Assembly (NCBI GenBank): GCA_023229245.1
Contig: JALNZU010000003.1
Span: 88,955-152,954 of the forward strand
Origin: Bacteroidales bacterium
GTDB taxonomy: Bacteria > Bacteroidota > Bacteroidia > Bacteroidales > F082
Direction: 5' to 3'
DNA: 64,000 nt
Positions 18,429 through 27,033 of this stretch are shown piece by piece. The notes under the pieces were generated by a model. The model was not told the DNA's origin. It searched no databases and saw only the letters and a list, made by a program, of their open reading frames with translations. The translations under genes and the position numbers were made by a program. Positions within the stretch are counted from its first letter, which is position 1, and each line of letters begins with the position of its first letter.

Positions 18429-20425
18429 TCAAACCTTTATTTCAAAAAATACTCATAGCCAACAGAGGCGAAATCGCGATACGTATTCAACATACTCTTC
18501 ATCAACTCAATATATCGAGCGTTGCAATATATGCGTTGCATGACCGCGATGCCTTGTTCGTTACACAGTCCGATGAAGCCTGGCCTTTGGGAGAAGGCAG
18601 CCTAGCCGACACGTATCTGAATATTGAGAAAATCATCCATATTGCCTTACAATCCGGAGCGCAAGCCATACATCCTGGCTATGGCTTTTTAGCTGAAAAT
18701 CCTTCGTTTGCACAAGCATGTCAGGATAATGGATTAGTGTTTATAGGTCCCTCAGCTGCTTCCATGCTACTGATGGGAAATAAAATTGAAGCCAGAAAGG
18801 CTGCCCAACAAAACGGGCTAACTGTTACACAAGGGTTAACCGGTACAGTAGAAGATATTTTGAGAGAAGCAACTGATTTTCCTTTGCCGCTACTAGTAAA
18901 AGCAGCAGCAGGCGGAGGAGGAAAAGGGATGCGAGTTGTAAAAGACAGAAAAGAACTGCCCGAAATCATCAAAGCAACAGCCAGAGAGGCAGAGAGCTAT
19001 TTTGGAGATGCCACCGTATATATTGAGCAATACATAGAACAGCCACGTCATATTGAGATTCAAGTATTAGGCGACCAATATGGAAATGCTGTTCATCTCT
19101 TTGAGCGGGAATGCAGCATACAACGCCGATATCAGAAAATCATCGAAGAATCGCCTTCCCCCACACTGACGCCTCAGCTACGTGAAGCTATGGGAGCAGC
19201 AGCCGTTGCCCTCAGCAAATCAATAGGATACTACAGTGCGGGCACTATAGAGTTTTTAGTAGACCAAGAGATGAAGTTTTATTTCCTTGAGATGAATACC
19301 CGCATACAGGTAGAACATCCGGTAACGGAAATGGTAACCGGTATTGATCTGGTAAAAGAGCAAATTCGTATTGCCGGCGGCGAGCCTTTATCTTTCAAAC
19401 AGCAAGACATTGTTCAGAAAGGCCATGCCATCGAATGTCGTATTTATGCCGAAGACCCTGAAAACGGATTTTTACCCTCACCGGGAAACATTCTTCTCTA
19501 TAATGAACCGGTTAGTAATGGGTTACGAATAGACAGCAGTCTCAATGCACCTACTGAAATTCTGAGCTATTACGATCCTATGATCAGCAAATTGATCGCA
19601 TCAGGCGAAAACAGGGATGCTGCTATCCAAAAAGCTGTTGAGGCGTTGAAACAATATGCCATACACGGTATCAAGACAAATATTCCTTTTCTGACGGCAT
19701 TATTGGAGCATTCGGATTTTATAGCAAACCGAATCAGTACTTCGTTTTGCGATCAAAACCTGCAACGCATTGTCAACTCTATACAAATCAATAAAGAGCA
19801 ACAAAATGCCTCATTGGCCTTGTCTGCTTTTCTACTTTTTGATCTGGAACTAATACAAGAAAGGAGCACCAAAACAATTTGGGAATACATAAGCTATTGG
19901 CGTCAATGTAAGCAGTTGCTGATAGAGCATGAAACCAATCATATTATGATACAGATTGATATTCTTCACCCACATCATATACAATATGTTGTTGACGGCA
20001 GTAGGTATCAGGCTGAGTCAATTGATTTTCGTAACGGTCGATTGCGTTTCAGGCTGAACGGGATTCCTTATTACTGTTTTGTATCGGTAGATGCAAGCGG
20101 GTGTACGCTGATCCAGATGGATGGGGTTTATTCTTGTTTCAGGCGTACAAGCGCATTATACAGCACTGATATAGAAAATGAGCATAGCGGAGCAGGTGAG
20201 AGCGGCAATCTGCATGCTCCCATGCCTGGTAAAGTCATTCAGGTAAATGTACAAGAGGGACAGCATGTAAATCGAGGTACTGTCCTGCTCATAGTTGAAG
20301 CTATGAAAATGGAAAACAATATCATTGCACCTTCAGATGCTTTGGTTGAGAAGGTATTTGTGGATGTGGGTGATATGGTTGATAGCAAGACACAACTGAT
20401 CATTTTAAACGAAACAAAATCTTAA
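18425..20425 (+). CDS. mccA: 3-methylcrotonyl-CoA carboxylase alpha subunit (biotin carboxylase + biotin carrier)
   Basis: Carboxylates its own biotin with ATP and bicarbonate. The N-terminal biotin carboxylase begins KILIANRGEIAIRI, with the ATP-grasp loop AAAGGGGKGMRVV (around residue 162), FLEMNTRIQVEHPVTEMVTG and a BC C-domain to about 445. A poorly conserved linker follows, then the biotinyl domain with EAMKMEN, whose Lys (about 628) lies 38 residues from the end. I chose the ATG at 18425 because it overlaps the upstream stop as ATGA; an ATG at 18413 would add four residues. Subunit partner is mccB. Substrate preference rests on context. Confidence 0.92.
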   Translation: MIKPLFQKILIANRGEIAIRIQHTLHQLNISSVAIYALHDRDALFVTQSDEAWPLGEGSLADTYLNIEKIIHIALQSGAQAIHPGYGFLAENPSFAQACQDNGLVFIGPSAASMLLMGNKIEARKAAQQNGLTVTQGLTGTVEDILREATDFPLPLLVKAAAGGGGKGMRVVKDRKELPEIIKATAREAESYFGDATVYIEQYIEQPRHIEIQVLGDQYGNAVHLFERECSIQRRYQKIIEESPSPTLTPQLREAMGAAAVALSKSIGYYSAGTIEFLVDQEMKFYFLEMNTRIQVEHPVTEMVTGIDLVKEQIRIAGGEPLSFKQQDIVQKGHAIECRIYAEDPENGFLPSPGNILLYNEPVSNGLRIDSSLNAPTEILSYYDPMISKLIASGENRDAAIQKAVEALKQYAIHGIKTNIPFLTALLEHSDFIANRISTSFCDQNLQRIVNSIQINKEQQNASLALSAFLLFDLELIQERSTKTIWEYISYWRQCKQLLIEHETNHIMIQIDILHPHHIQYVVDGSRYQAESIDFRNGRLRFRLNGIPYYCFVSVDASGCTLIQMDGVYSCFRRTSALYSTDIENEHSGAGESGNLHAPMPGKVIQVNVQEGQHVNRGTVLLIVEAMKMENNIIAPSDALVEKVFVDVGDMVDSKTQLIILNETKS

Positions 20426-20437
20426 CACATACAAGCC

Positions 20438-21583
20438 ATGAATTTTGATCTTTCGGAAGAGCACAACATGATTCGTGAGACCGTTCGCCATTTTGCCGAG
20501 CGTGAGGTTAAACCATTAGCACAGGAGTTGGATGAAAAAGCTATTTTCTCACCCGAGCTCACCAAGCGTATGGGTGAATTAGGTCTTTTTGGTATGTACC
20601 TCCCCGAGAAATATGGTGGACAAGGGTTAGATACTCTTGCATACATCATAGCTGTCGAGGAGTTGGCACGAGTGGACGGATCACAGGCAGCCACCCTTGC
20701 AGCACATAACTCATTGGGCATAGGGCCTATCTATTATTATGGCACAGAAGCCCAGAAGATGCAACACCTTCCACAGTTATGCACTGGTGAGGCCTTATGG
20801 AGTTTTGGGCTTACCGAGCCAGAGGCAGGCAGCGACTCGCGGGGCACTAAGACAACCGCTGAACTGATCAATGACAGATGGGTGATCAATGGCTCCAAGA
20901 TTTTCATCACTAACGGCGCTTCGGATATCAGCTTAGGCTGTACGGTGCAAGCTGTAACAGGCATAGTAGAAGGGAGGAAGCAATTCAGCACTATACTAGT
21001 GGAAAAAGACACACCCGGTTTTGTGCGCCGTGCCATGCATAATAAAATGATGTGGCGCGCCTCAGATACAGCTGAACTATTTTTCGACAATGTAAACGTA
21101 CCGTATGCGAATCTGTTAGGCGAGATAGGGCAAGGCTCCAAGATCATGCTCTCAACCCTTGATAGCGGACGACTGTCAATAGGAGCCATGGGACTTGGTG
21201 CTGCTCAAGGGGCTTTTGAGCTGGCACTGGCGTATGCCAAAGAGCGCAAACAATTCGGACAGGCCATAGCCAAATTCCAAAGCATATCATTTCGATTGGC
21301 CGATATGGCTCTCAAGATCGAGTTAGCACGTAACCTGCTCTATAAAGCATGCTGGCTAAAAGACCAGCAAAGACCTTTCACCAAAGAAGCTGCTATGGCC
21401 AAACTGTACTGCTCGGAAATGGCTAAAGAGGTAGTAGATGCAGCCGTTCAAATACATGGAGGGTACGGACTGATGAAAGACTATCCGGTAGAACGCTTTT
21501 ACAGAGACCAAAGGCTGCTGCAAATAGGCGAAGGTACCTCCGAAATACAACGCATTGTCATAGCCCGACAAATAGGTTGTTAG
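20438..21583 (+). CDS. Acyl-CoA dehydrogenase, short-chain type active site
   Basis: FAD-dependent dehydrogenase of 381 residues. Seen: MNFDLSEEHNMIRETVRHFA, WSFGLTEPEAGSDSRGTKTT (FAD/substrate loop), NGSKIFITNGASDI, LAYAKERKQFGQAIAKFQS, VQIHGGYGLMKDYPVERFYRD and IGEGTSEIQRIVIARQ. The catalytic Glu is in the GEGTSE motif (E365), the position used by butyryl/medium-chain and branched short-chain enzymes; isovaleryl-CoA dehydrogenases have Ala/Gly here (IGAGTSE) and a Glu elsewhere. So although the neighbourhood suggests leucine catabolism, it may act on another acyl-CoA. It is 12 bases after mccA, the last gene of the operon. Confidence 0.93.
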   Translation: MNFDLSEEHNMIRETVRHFAEREVKPLAQELDEKAIFSPELTKRMGELGLFGMYLPEKYGGQGLDTLAYIIAVEELARVDGSQAATLAAHNSLGIGPIYYYGTEAQKMQHLPQLCTGEALWSFGLTEPEAGSDSRGTKTTAELINDRWVINGSKIFITNGASDISLGCTVQAVTGIVEGRKQFSTILVEKDTPGFVRRAMHNKMMWRASDTAELFFDNVNVPYANLLGEIGQGSKIMLSTLDSGRLSIGAMGLGAAQGAFELALAYAKERKQFGQAIAKFQSISFRLADMALKIELARNLLYKACWLKDQQRPFTKEAAMAKLYCSEMAKEVVDAAVQIHGGYGLMKDYPVERFYRDQRLLQIGEGTSEIQRIVIARQIGC

Positions 21584-21751
21584 GTTGTTTCCACAAGGGG
21601 AATACCAGCTTTATTATATGTCGTTTATCGACCAGTATCCATCGTTTACCGACTTTAACAGCTCACTGGCCGAATAAGGCTGTACATCTGATGCAACCGA
21701 ATATATCTTTGTGCTAATATTCGTTCTATTAATCACGTAATAAAGTAACAT

Positions 21752-22474
21752 ATGGAAACATCAAAAACCTCTTTCGACCGCCGCTTGTTTGCCGGCTTAT
21801 TGCTGATCATTGCAGGTGGGCTGCTTTTGCTTGACAGCATGAATATCCTGCCTTTAAACCTGCGCTATTATATCATTGACTGGAGGACCTTACTTATTTT
21901 TATCGGGATTATTGCTTTATCCAACCGTGAGAATCGTACTACAGGCTGGATATTAATAGGTATTGGCCTGATATTCTGGCTACCGGCATTTTACTATATT
22001 AGGCTGCGTACCATTTTCTGGCCTGTAGTTCTGATAGGTTTAGGTCTCTTGATCCTCAGCCGGAAAACCAACCACCGTGGCAGGCGTCATTCCTTGTTTT
22101 CGTATAGAAGCCGGAAAGATGGAGCCGATACCGATTCATCCAAAGAATATATTGATGAGATGTCGATCTTCGGGGGTGGCGATTTAAATAATTCATCCGA
22201 CAATTTCAAAGGTGGCAGAATTACTGCCATTTTTGGTGGTTCTGAGATCAACCTCATGTCTGCTATACCCTCTGCTGAAGGAAGCGTTATTGATGTGTTC
22301 CTTCTCTTTGGTGGTTCCACCCTGATAGTACCAAACGACTGGCAGGTAAAATCGGAAGTATCAGCCATCTTTGGCGGCCTGAGCGATAAACGACTGACCT
22401 CAAACATTCAAGACAAACAACTTATTATCAAAGGATTGGTGTTGTTTGGCGGATTGGAGATAAAAAGTTACTGA
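21752..22474 (+). CDS. LiaF-like membrane protein with four N-terminal membrane segments
   Basis: A 240-residue protein: residues ~9-110 contain about four hydrophobic helices in a LiaI/LiaF-type transmembrane domain (LFAGLLLIIAGGLLLLDSMN and TIFWPVVLIGLGLLILSRK), and the C-terminal half is a LiaF-like cytoplasmic beta-solenoid with repeated FGG turns (SIFGGGDLN, AIFGGSEINLMSA, LFGGSTLIVPNDWQVKSEV, AIFGGLSDKR, VLFGGLEIKSY). In Firmicutes LiaF inhibits the LiaRS cell-envelope-stress system. Here it precedes a LytS-type kinase by 79 bases and a LytTR regulator, suggesting an analogous sensor module; that role is inference. Confidence 0.82.
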   Translation: METSKTSFDRRLFAGLLLIIAGGLLLLDSMNILPLNLRYYIIDWRTLLIFIGIIALSNRENRTTGWILIGIGLIFWLPAFYYIRLRTIFWPVVLIGLGLLILSRKTNHRGRRHSLFSYRSRKDGADTDSSKEYIDEMSIFGGGDLNNSSDNFKGGRITAIFGGSEINLMSAIPSAEGSVIDVFLLFGGSTLIVPNDWQVKSEVSAIFGGLSDKRLTSNIQDKQLIIKGLVLFGGLEIKSY

Positions 22475-22552
22475 TATAAACCTCAAGCAATAATTCAGCA
22501 CTTAATACTATCTTTATTAAGACGTTTTTTCATACTGATCTAACCCAATAAA

Positions 22553-23611
22553 ATGCTCCATCCAATCCTGAAAAACCGACAATCTCTGATCACCTATTTG
22601 GGTGTCTGGGTAGCTGTTACTCTGCTTCAGATACTTCTGATGAGCTACACCCAACACCTTGACTGGCTGATATGTCTAACTGATGCATTGGTTTTCAACG
22701 GATTGTTTGTACTCATCGGCTTTAGTTTATGGTATGTGCTGCGTTTTTATCTGATCAAACAACACCTGCTTTTCGACCGCATCATCAATCATTTACTAAG
22801 CATAGTCGTCACGTTAGCCGTTTGGTTGTTAGCGGGTTATTTTCTTCTTGGCTACATACTTTCTGATCAGCGGGACTATCTTTCATGGCTCACGCTCACA
22901 CTTCCCTGGCGTGTCCTGATAGGATGTTTTTTCTATCTGATCATCATACTGATCTATTATATGATGCTGTATTACGAAGATCTTCAGCAAAAACTAAAGA
23001 TAGAAGCCGAGCTGAACAGTTTAGTCAGGGAAGCAGAACTCAACGCGCTGAAGTCGCAGATTAATCCACACTTTTTATTCAACAGCCTTAACTCCATCAG
23101 CTCGTTAACGATAACCGAGCCGGAAAAAGCTCAGGATATGGTGATTAAACTGTCGGATTTTATGCGTTACTCGCTAAGCCACGACCGTAATGAGACTACT
23201 AACCTAAGAAATGAGCTGGAGAATGCCGAACGATATCTTGAGATTGAAAAGGTACGCTTTGGTACACGTCTGTCGTATCAGATTGACGTACCTGATAGCT
23301 GTTTGGATATGATTATACCTAATATGATCTTACAGCCATTATTGGAAAATGCTGTTAAACACGGTGTACATCACAGTACAGAGGAGGTATTAATCAGGCT
23401 GAGCTGCAATGTTACTGAAGCAATGATCGAGATTAGTGTGACCAACACTTTCGATCCTGCCGCGGATAGGCGAAGAGGCGAGGGTATAGGACTTAAAAAC
23501 ATCAGCCGCCGGCTTCAACTGCTATACAACAGGAACGATCTGCTTCAGATAAAGTCTGTTCATACAAAATTTGAAGTAATTTTACGTATTCCCAGACAAG
23601 CTATCGCATGA
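22553..23611 (+). CDS. LytS-family sensor histidine kinase
   Basis: A 352-residue membrane kinase. Hydrophobic helices span about residues 15-145 with short loops and no extracellular domain of note; a helical linker leads to the His_kinase domain with QINPHFLFNSLNSISSLTI (phosphorylated His near residue 174), followed by a HATPase domain (N box ILQPLLENAVKHG, then GEGIGLKNISRRLQLLY). This is the LytS/AlgZ class, which usually partners with LytTR regulators; that partner overlaps its 3' end by 4 bases (ATGA). The signal is unknown; the lack of an external domain suggests intramembrane or accessory-protein sensing, possibly through the LiaF-like protein. Confidence 0.88.
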   Translation: MLHPILKNRQSLITYLGVWVAVTLLQILLMSYTQHLDWLICLTDALVFNGLFVLIGFSLWYVLRFYLIKQHLLFDRIINHLLSIVVTLAVWLLAGYFLLGYILSDQRDYLSWLTLTLPWRVLIGCFFYLIIILIYYMMLYYEDLQQKLKIEAELNSLVREAELNALKSQINPHFLFNSLNSISSLTITEPEKAQDMVIKLSDFMRYSLSHDRNETTNLRNELENAERYLEIEKVRFGTRLSYQIDVPDSCLDMIIPNMILQPLLENAVKHGVHHSTEEVLIRLSCNVTEAMIEISVTNTFDPAADRRRGEGIGLKNISRRLQLLYNRNDLLQIKSVHTKFEVILRIPRQAIA

Positions 23612-24366
23612 GCTTAAAAAAAATACGGGTGTTGATCATTGATGATGAGGAGCCGGCACGTGTTCTGCTCAGATCGTTTCTGCATGCTTTTGATGACATA
23701 GAAATCGTTAGTGAATACAGCGATGGGTTTCAAGGGGTGAAAGCTATACAGGAACATACTCCTGACCTGATATTGTTAGATATTCAGATGCCACGCCTCA
23801 ACGGGTTCGAGATGTTGGAGTTAGTTGACAAATGGCCTGAAATTATTTTCACTACAGCCTATGATGAATATGCCATCAAAGCTTTTGAGTTAAATGCAGT
23901 GGATTATCTGATGAAGCCATTTTCCAGGCAGCGTCTCCGTCAGGCATTGGACAAAGCGATACATCGCCTTGCAACTGCCAGCGACACGCAAGGAAAAGTG
24001 AAAAAGCTCATAGACCAACTTCATGTAAAAGATACCCCTATCGAACGTATAGTAGTCAAAGCCGGTTCCAAGATACATATCATAGCTGTCCAGCAGATCG
24101 AACATATAGAAGCTCAGGATGATTATGTAAAGATTCACACTCAACAAGGGCGGTTTTTAAAGAAAGAAACCATGCAACGTCTTGAAGAGCAGTTACCACA
24201 AGACAGCTTCATACGGGTTCACCGATCTCATATAGTCCATATCAATCAAATACACCGTATTGAGCAATACGGTAAAGAAAGCTATTTGCTGCTTTTAAAG
24301 AACGGGAATCAAGCCCATATAAGTAAAAGCCGTCTGAAAGACCTGAAGCGTGAGCTTGACTTCTAA
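23608..24366 (+). CDS. LytTR-family response regulator
   Basis: A 252-residue regulator: receiver domain (1-~120) with acidic pocket IIDDEEPAR and phosphoacceptor in LILLDIQMPRLNG, conserved TTAYDEYAIKAF and LMKPFSRQRL; then a LytTR DNA-binding domain (about 150-252) containing ERIVVKAGSKIHIIAVQQI and RVHRSHIVHINQIHRI. It would bind promoters as a dimer at direct repeats; targets are not evident. It overlaps the kinase gene by 4 bases, so it is translationally coupled. Followed by convergent queD with a 40-base gap. Confidence 0.91.
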   Translation: MSLKKIRVLIIDDEEPARVLLRSFLHAFDDIEIVSEYSDGFQGVKAIQEHTPDLILLDIQMPRLNGFEMLELVDKWPEIIFTTAYDEYAIKAFELNAVDYLMKPFSRQRLRQALDKAIHRLATASDTQGKVKKLIDQLHVKDTPIERIVVKAGSKIHIIAVQQIEHIEAQDDYVKIHTQQGRFLKKETMQRLEEQLPQDSFIRVHRSHIVHINQIHRIEQYGKESYLLLLKNGNQAHISKSRLKDLKRELDF

Positions 24367-24405
24367 ACCGGACTGCTTCTCAATCATACGCATAAACGCC
24401 GTCAT

Positions 24406-24855
24406 CTATTCTTGATCAGTAGTTACCCATTCAGCAAAACTGGTGGCCGTTTCGCGTAACAGTACCGAATACAGTTTGATATGTGCAGGTAATAAAGCTT
24501 GAATACGTTGTACAAAATCAATTACCATCATCTCACTTGTTGGCTGATAATCAAGTATGATCACTTTTTCAAATGTTTTCTGCAAGCGTTCGATTACATC
24601 AGCCGGCATATCCTTGTTGAGTACCAAAGAATGATCAAAGATATCCACTATATGCTGCCTGACTATCCGTTTCAGATCGCCGAAATCCATCACCATTCCA
24701 AGTTTCACATCCGTGGCATCGGTAATAGGTCTCCCAATAACAGTAACCCTTAATTCGTACGAATGACCGTGTACGTTGCGGCAAGGACCGTCATAGCCCA
24801 TCAGTGCATGAGCCATCTCAAACCTGAATTCTTTAGTGATGCGGATATAAGCCAT
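24406..24855 (-). CDS. queD: 6-carboxytetrahydropterin synthase family (QueD/PTPS)
   Basis: Converts dihydroneopterin triphosphate to 6-carboxytetrahydropterin, an early step of queuosine synthesis. The 149-residue protein has zinc ligands in FEMAHAL and VHGHSYEL, the catalytic Cys in GPCRNVHGHSY, and the C-terminal SVLLRETATSFAEW motif whose Glu contacts the pterin. No other queuosine gene is within the window, so pathway assignment relies on family. It is the last gene of a leftward cluster with endonuclease I 14 bases upstream. Confidence 0.9.
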   Translation of the reverse strand: MAYIRITKEFRFEMAHALMGYDGPCRNVHGHSYELRVTVIGRPITDATDVKLGMVMDFGDLKRIVRQHIVDIFDHSLVLNKDMPADVIERLQKTFEKVIILDYQPTSEMMVIDFVQRIQALLPAHIKLYSVLLRETATSFAEWVTTDQE

Positions 24856-24869
24856 GATATGATGCTGAT

Positions 24870-25964
24870 TTAGTTTTTGATGAGTTTAGAATATAACGTA
24901 TGCTGTTGTCCGTTGGTAATACTAAGCAGATAAAAACCGGGCGACAACTCCCCTACTGCCAACTCAAATCTGTTGTCAGAAGAATATCGTACTGAGGTGA
25001 AGTGTTTCTTGCCTGTCAGATCGGTTATAGTGATCGAATAGGTTTCGGTTCGGCAATGCACACAATGTACGCTTACTTTATCGGCTGTAACCGGATTAGG
25101 ACTGATGCGTACAAATCTTTTTAAAGCAGTTTTTTCATTGAGAGATGAGGCCGGATCCCATATAAGAGCTGCAAATTCAGGGTGATCAATAAAAGGATTG
25201 CGATTTTGCTGTATGCTATAAACTGTTTCGTTACGTTGAAGTTCTTTAGTGCTGACGGGATCTTGTTCGTGCCATTTCAACATCAGCTCTATAGCCCAAG
25301 GCAGCAACTCAGCTCCATCGGTCATGGGACTACCCGTCCAGTTCGCATCTTCATTAAAATATCGTACCGACATATACATCATACCTCTAGCTAAATCACC
25401 TTTATATTCATCTATGGGTTCAAAAACTATCCCGGTATAATTAGCTGTTATACTTTGACCTAACATAGAGCCATTGGTAGAAACCCAATTAGCTTGCCCG
25501 ACTTCACCATAAGGATAATTTGCCCTTTTATTATTGACGTATCCGTCCACCGGCACTATATGAAACAAATCGGTGTACATAGGATCCTGCTTGTTGAACC
25601 AGCTTGCTGGCCAGGTGTGCTCACGGTTGTAGCAGTCACCTTCGGCTGAATAATTTCCGCATTGATCGGTAAAGAAACTGTACTCATAAGCCGGACTACC
25701 CGAAGGGATATCCGAATACATATCCCATACCTTATCATTTGCTTTGCGATCGGTATGATAAAAGTCTTGCCACAATTGGGCATACGACCTGGGTTGATGA
25801 TCCCGTATAATTTGGTGTAAAGCTGTTTTTAGTTCTGTACCTGTCAATCCCGAAGTCCCTTCATAATATCCGGCAGGTTGAGCCTGAACCTGATACCCTT
25901 TCCAGGCCATGACATAGACTGTAAGGCTAAAAAAACCTAAACGTACAAAACGATAGAATAACAT
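24870..25964 (-). CDS. Secreted endonuclease I with T9SS sorting domain
   Basis: Extracellular DNase of the EndA/NucM family. After a signal peptide (to about residue 29, VQAQP) the nuclease domain has the beta-beta-alpha-metal motif YNREHTWPASWF followed by TDLFHIVPVDGYVNNKRAN, and GDLARGMMYMSVRYF. The last ~75 residues (RISPNPVTADKVSV to the end, with ITDLTGKK and LSPGFYLLSI) form a type A T9SS sorting domain, so it should be exported across the outer membrane. Length 364. A role in nutrient DNA uptake or eDNA processing is inferred. It sits between the MntP-like gene and queD. Confidence 0.92.
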   Translation of the reverse strand: MLFYRFVRLGFFSLTVYVMAWKGYQVQAQPAGYYEGTSGLTGTELKTALHQIIRDHQPRSYAQLWQDFYHTDRKANDKVWDMYSDIPSGSPAYEYSFFTDQCGNYSAEGDCYNREHTWPASWFNKQDPMYTDLFHIVPVDGYVNNKRANYPYGEVGQANWVSTNGSMLGQSITANYTGIVFEPIDEYKGDLARGMMYMSVRYFNEDANWTGSPMTDGAELLPWAIELMLKWHEQDPVSTKELQRNETVYSIQQNRNPFIDHPEFAALIWDPASSLNEKTALKRFVRISPNPVTADKVSVHCVHCRTETYSITITDLTGKKHFTSVRYSSDNRFELAVGELSPGFYLLSITNGQQHTLYSKLIKN

Positions 25965-25970
25965 GAGATT

Positions 25971-26531
25971 TTAAAGCCATTGAGAAGTTAACATATACAC
26001 CAGCGCCACTATAAATATGGCAATAGAAGAGGCCAGATGCAATGCACTTGAAAGTAAAATATTAATGCGCGAAAGGTTCATACTAACACCTGCTATACTC
26101 CAGCCAAATCCTGCTATGACCAACAACAAAGGCATCAAGGCACCAAAAGGTTGAAAATACATTGCCGTCATACCAGCTATAAGGGTGTTGATACCCGCAG
26201 CTACCGTCATGATCAAAAACTTGATGTAATTATCGAATGAAAACAATCGAGCACCTCTTCGTATCTTAACCGATTCCAACAGCATACGAATACTTACCGC
26301 TACCAATATCCCAAAGACAACCCATTTAAAGCGGATCACAAACAAATACATAAAGGTATCTCCCAACAAGGCACCCAGATGATACATCACACCCTGTAAC
26401 AATCCAAATGTAGCCGCTAATATCATATTCAGCCAATGTGGGTTACGGTGGTCGCGGTTAAGCCCCAACGCCAAAGGAAAGGTATTGTAGGCCAAAGCAG
26501 CGATAAACAGAGTATAAAGCAGGTATTTCAA
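25971..26531 (-). CDS. MntP-like membrane protein lacking signature aspartates
   Basis: Polytopic protein with about six hydrophobic segments and two half-repeats as in the manganese efflux family MntP. Comparison by eye with E. coli MntP (188 residues) aligns MSMDAFAA with LAYNTFPLALG and ATSLDAMAVG with AAGINTLIAGM: both signature Asp residues (D16, D118) are Asn here. I place the start at TTG 26531 (186 residues, matching MntP length) because the longest frame, from 26612, runs 47 bases into the fRMsr gene and adds an uncharacteristic hydrophilic leader; a TAnnTTTG box at 26557-26550 would also exclude the long start. Function is uncertain: a divergent transporter or a family-fold relative with other substrate. 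Confidence 0.62.
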   Translation of the reverse strand: MKYLLYTLFIAALAYNTFPLALGLNRDHRNPHWLNMILAATFGLLQGVMYHLGALLGDTFMYLFVIRFKWVVFGILVAVSIRMLLESVKIRRGARLFSFDNYIKFLIMTVAAGINTLIAGMTAMYFQPFGALMPLLLVIAGFGWSIAGVSMNLSRINILLSSALHLASSIAIFIVALVYMLTSQWL

Positions 26532-26549
26532 CGCTTTAAAATTGTAAAG

Positions 26550-26557
26550 CAAAGATA
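26550..26557 (-). promoter_or_regulatory. Candidate -7 box for the MntP-like gene
   Basis: TATCTTTG (read on the minus strand, 26557 to 26550) fits TAnnTTTG and lies just after the fRMsr stop codon (26568-26566) and about 20 bases before the proposed TTG start. No clear -33 element is seen. Confidence 0.4.
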
Positions 26558-26565
26558 CAAAAGGA

Positions 26566-27033
26566 TCATGATGAATACACCAACCTGACAATTCTCTCCA
26601 ACCATAACGCATCTATCTCATCAAAGGAAGACTTGCTGCTGCTATCCACGTCCAATACGCCAACCAATTTCCCTTCCTGATCCAATAGTGGGACAACTAT
26701 TTCGGAGCAGGAACGAGCATCGCAGGCTATATGTCCGGGAAACGCAGCTACATCATCTACTATTACTGTCTGTCCGGTTTGAATACCAGCCCAGCACACA
26801 CCTGTATCCTTTTGAAGATCAATACAAGCCAAAGAACCTTGATAAGGACCAACTTGTAACCGACCATCCTGCAAAAGATAAAAACCTGTCCAAAAAAAAT
26901 AATCCATCTTATGATGCAGAACAGCTATGATAGTGGACATGTTCGACAACATATTATTCGACTTATGCAAAAGCCCACTTATCTGATCATACAACCGACC
27001 GTATCGCTCAGCCTTCTTTTGGGAATCCATCAT
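26566..27033 (-). CDS. msrC: Free methionine-(R)-sulfoxide reductase (GAF-domain fRMsr)
   Basis: Reduces free methionine-(R)-sulfoxide using thioredoxin. The 155-residue GAF protein carries the family signatures FWTGFYLLQDGRLQVGPYQG, SLACIDLQKDTGVCWAG, VVDDVAAFPGHIACDARSCSEI and PLLDQEGKLVGVLDVDS. The cysteines of the catalytic and resolving positions (GVC and HIACD) are present; the residue after GVC is W rather than G seen in many members. It is the first gene of the leftward cluster and its 3' end abuts the start of the MntP-like gene. Confidence 0.92.
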   Translation of the reverse strand: MMDSQKKAERYGRLYDQISGLLHKSNNMLSNMSTIIAVLHHKMDYFFWTGFYLLQDGRLQVGPYQGSLACIDLQKDTGVCWAGIQTGQTVIVDDVAAFPGHIACDARSCSEIVVPLLDQEGKLVGVLDVDSSSKSSFDEIDALWLERIVRLVYSS

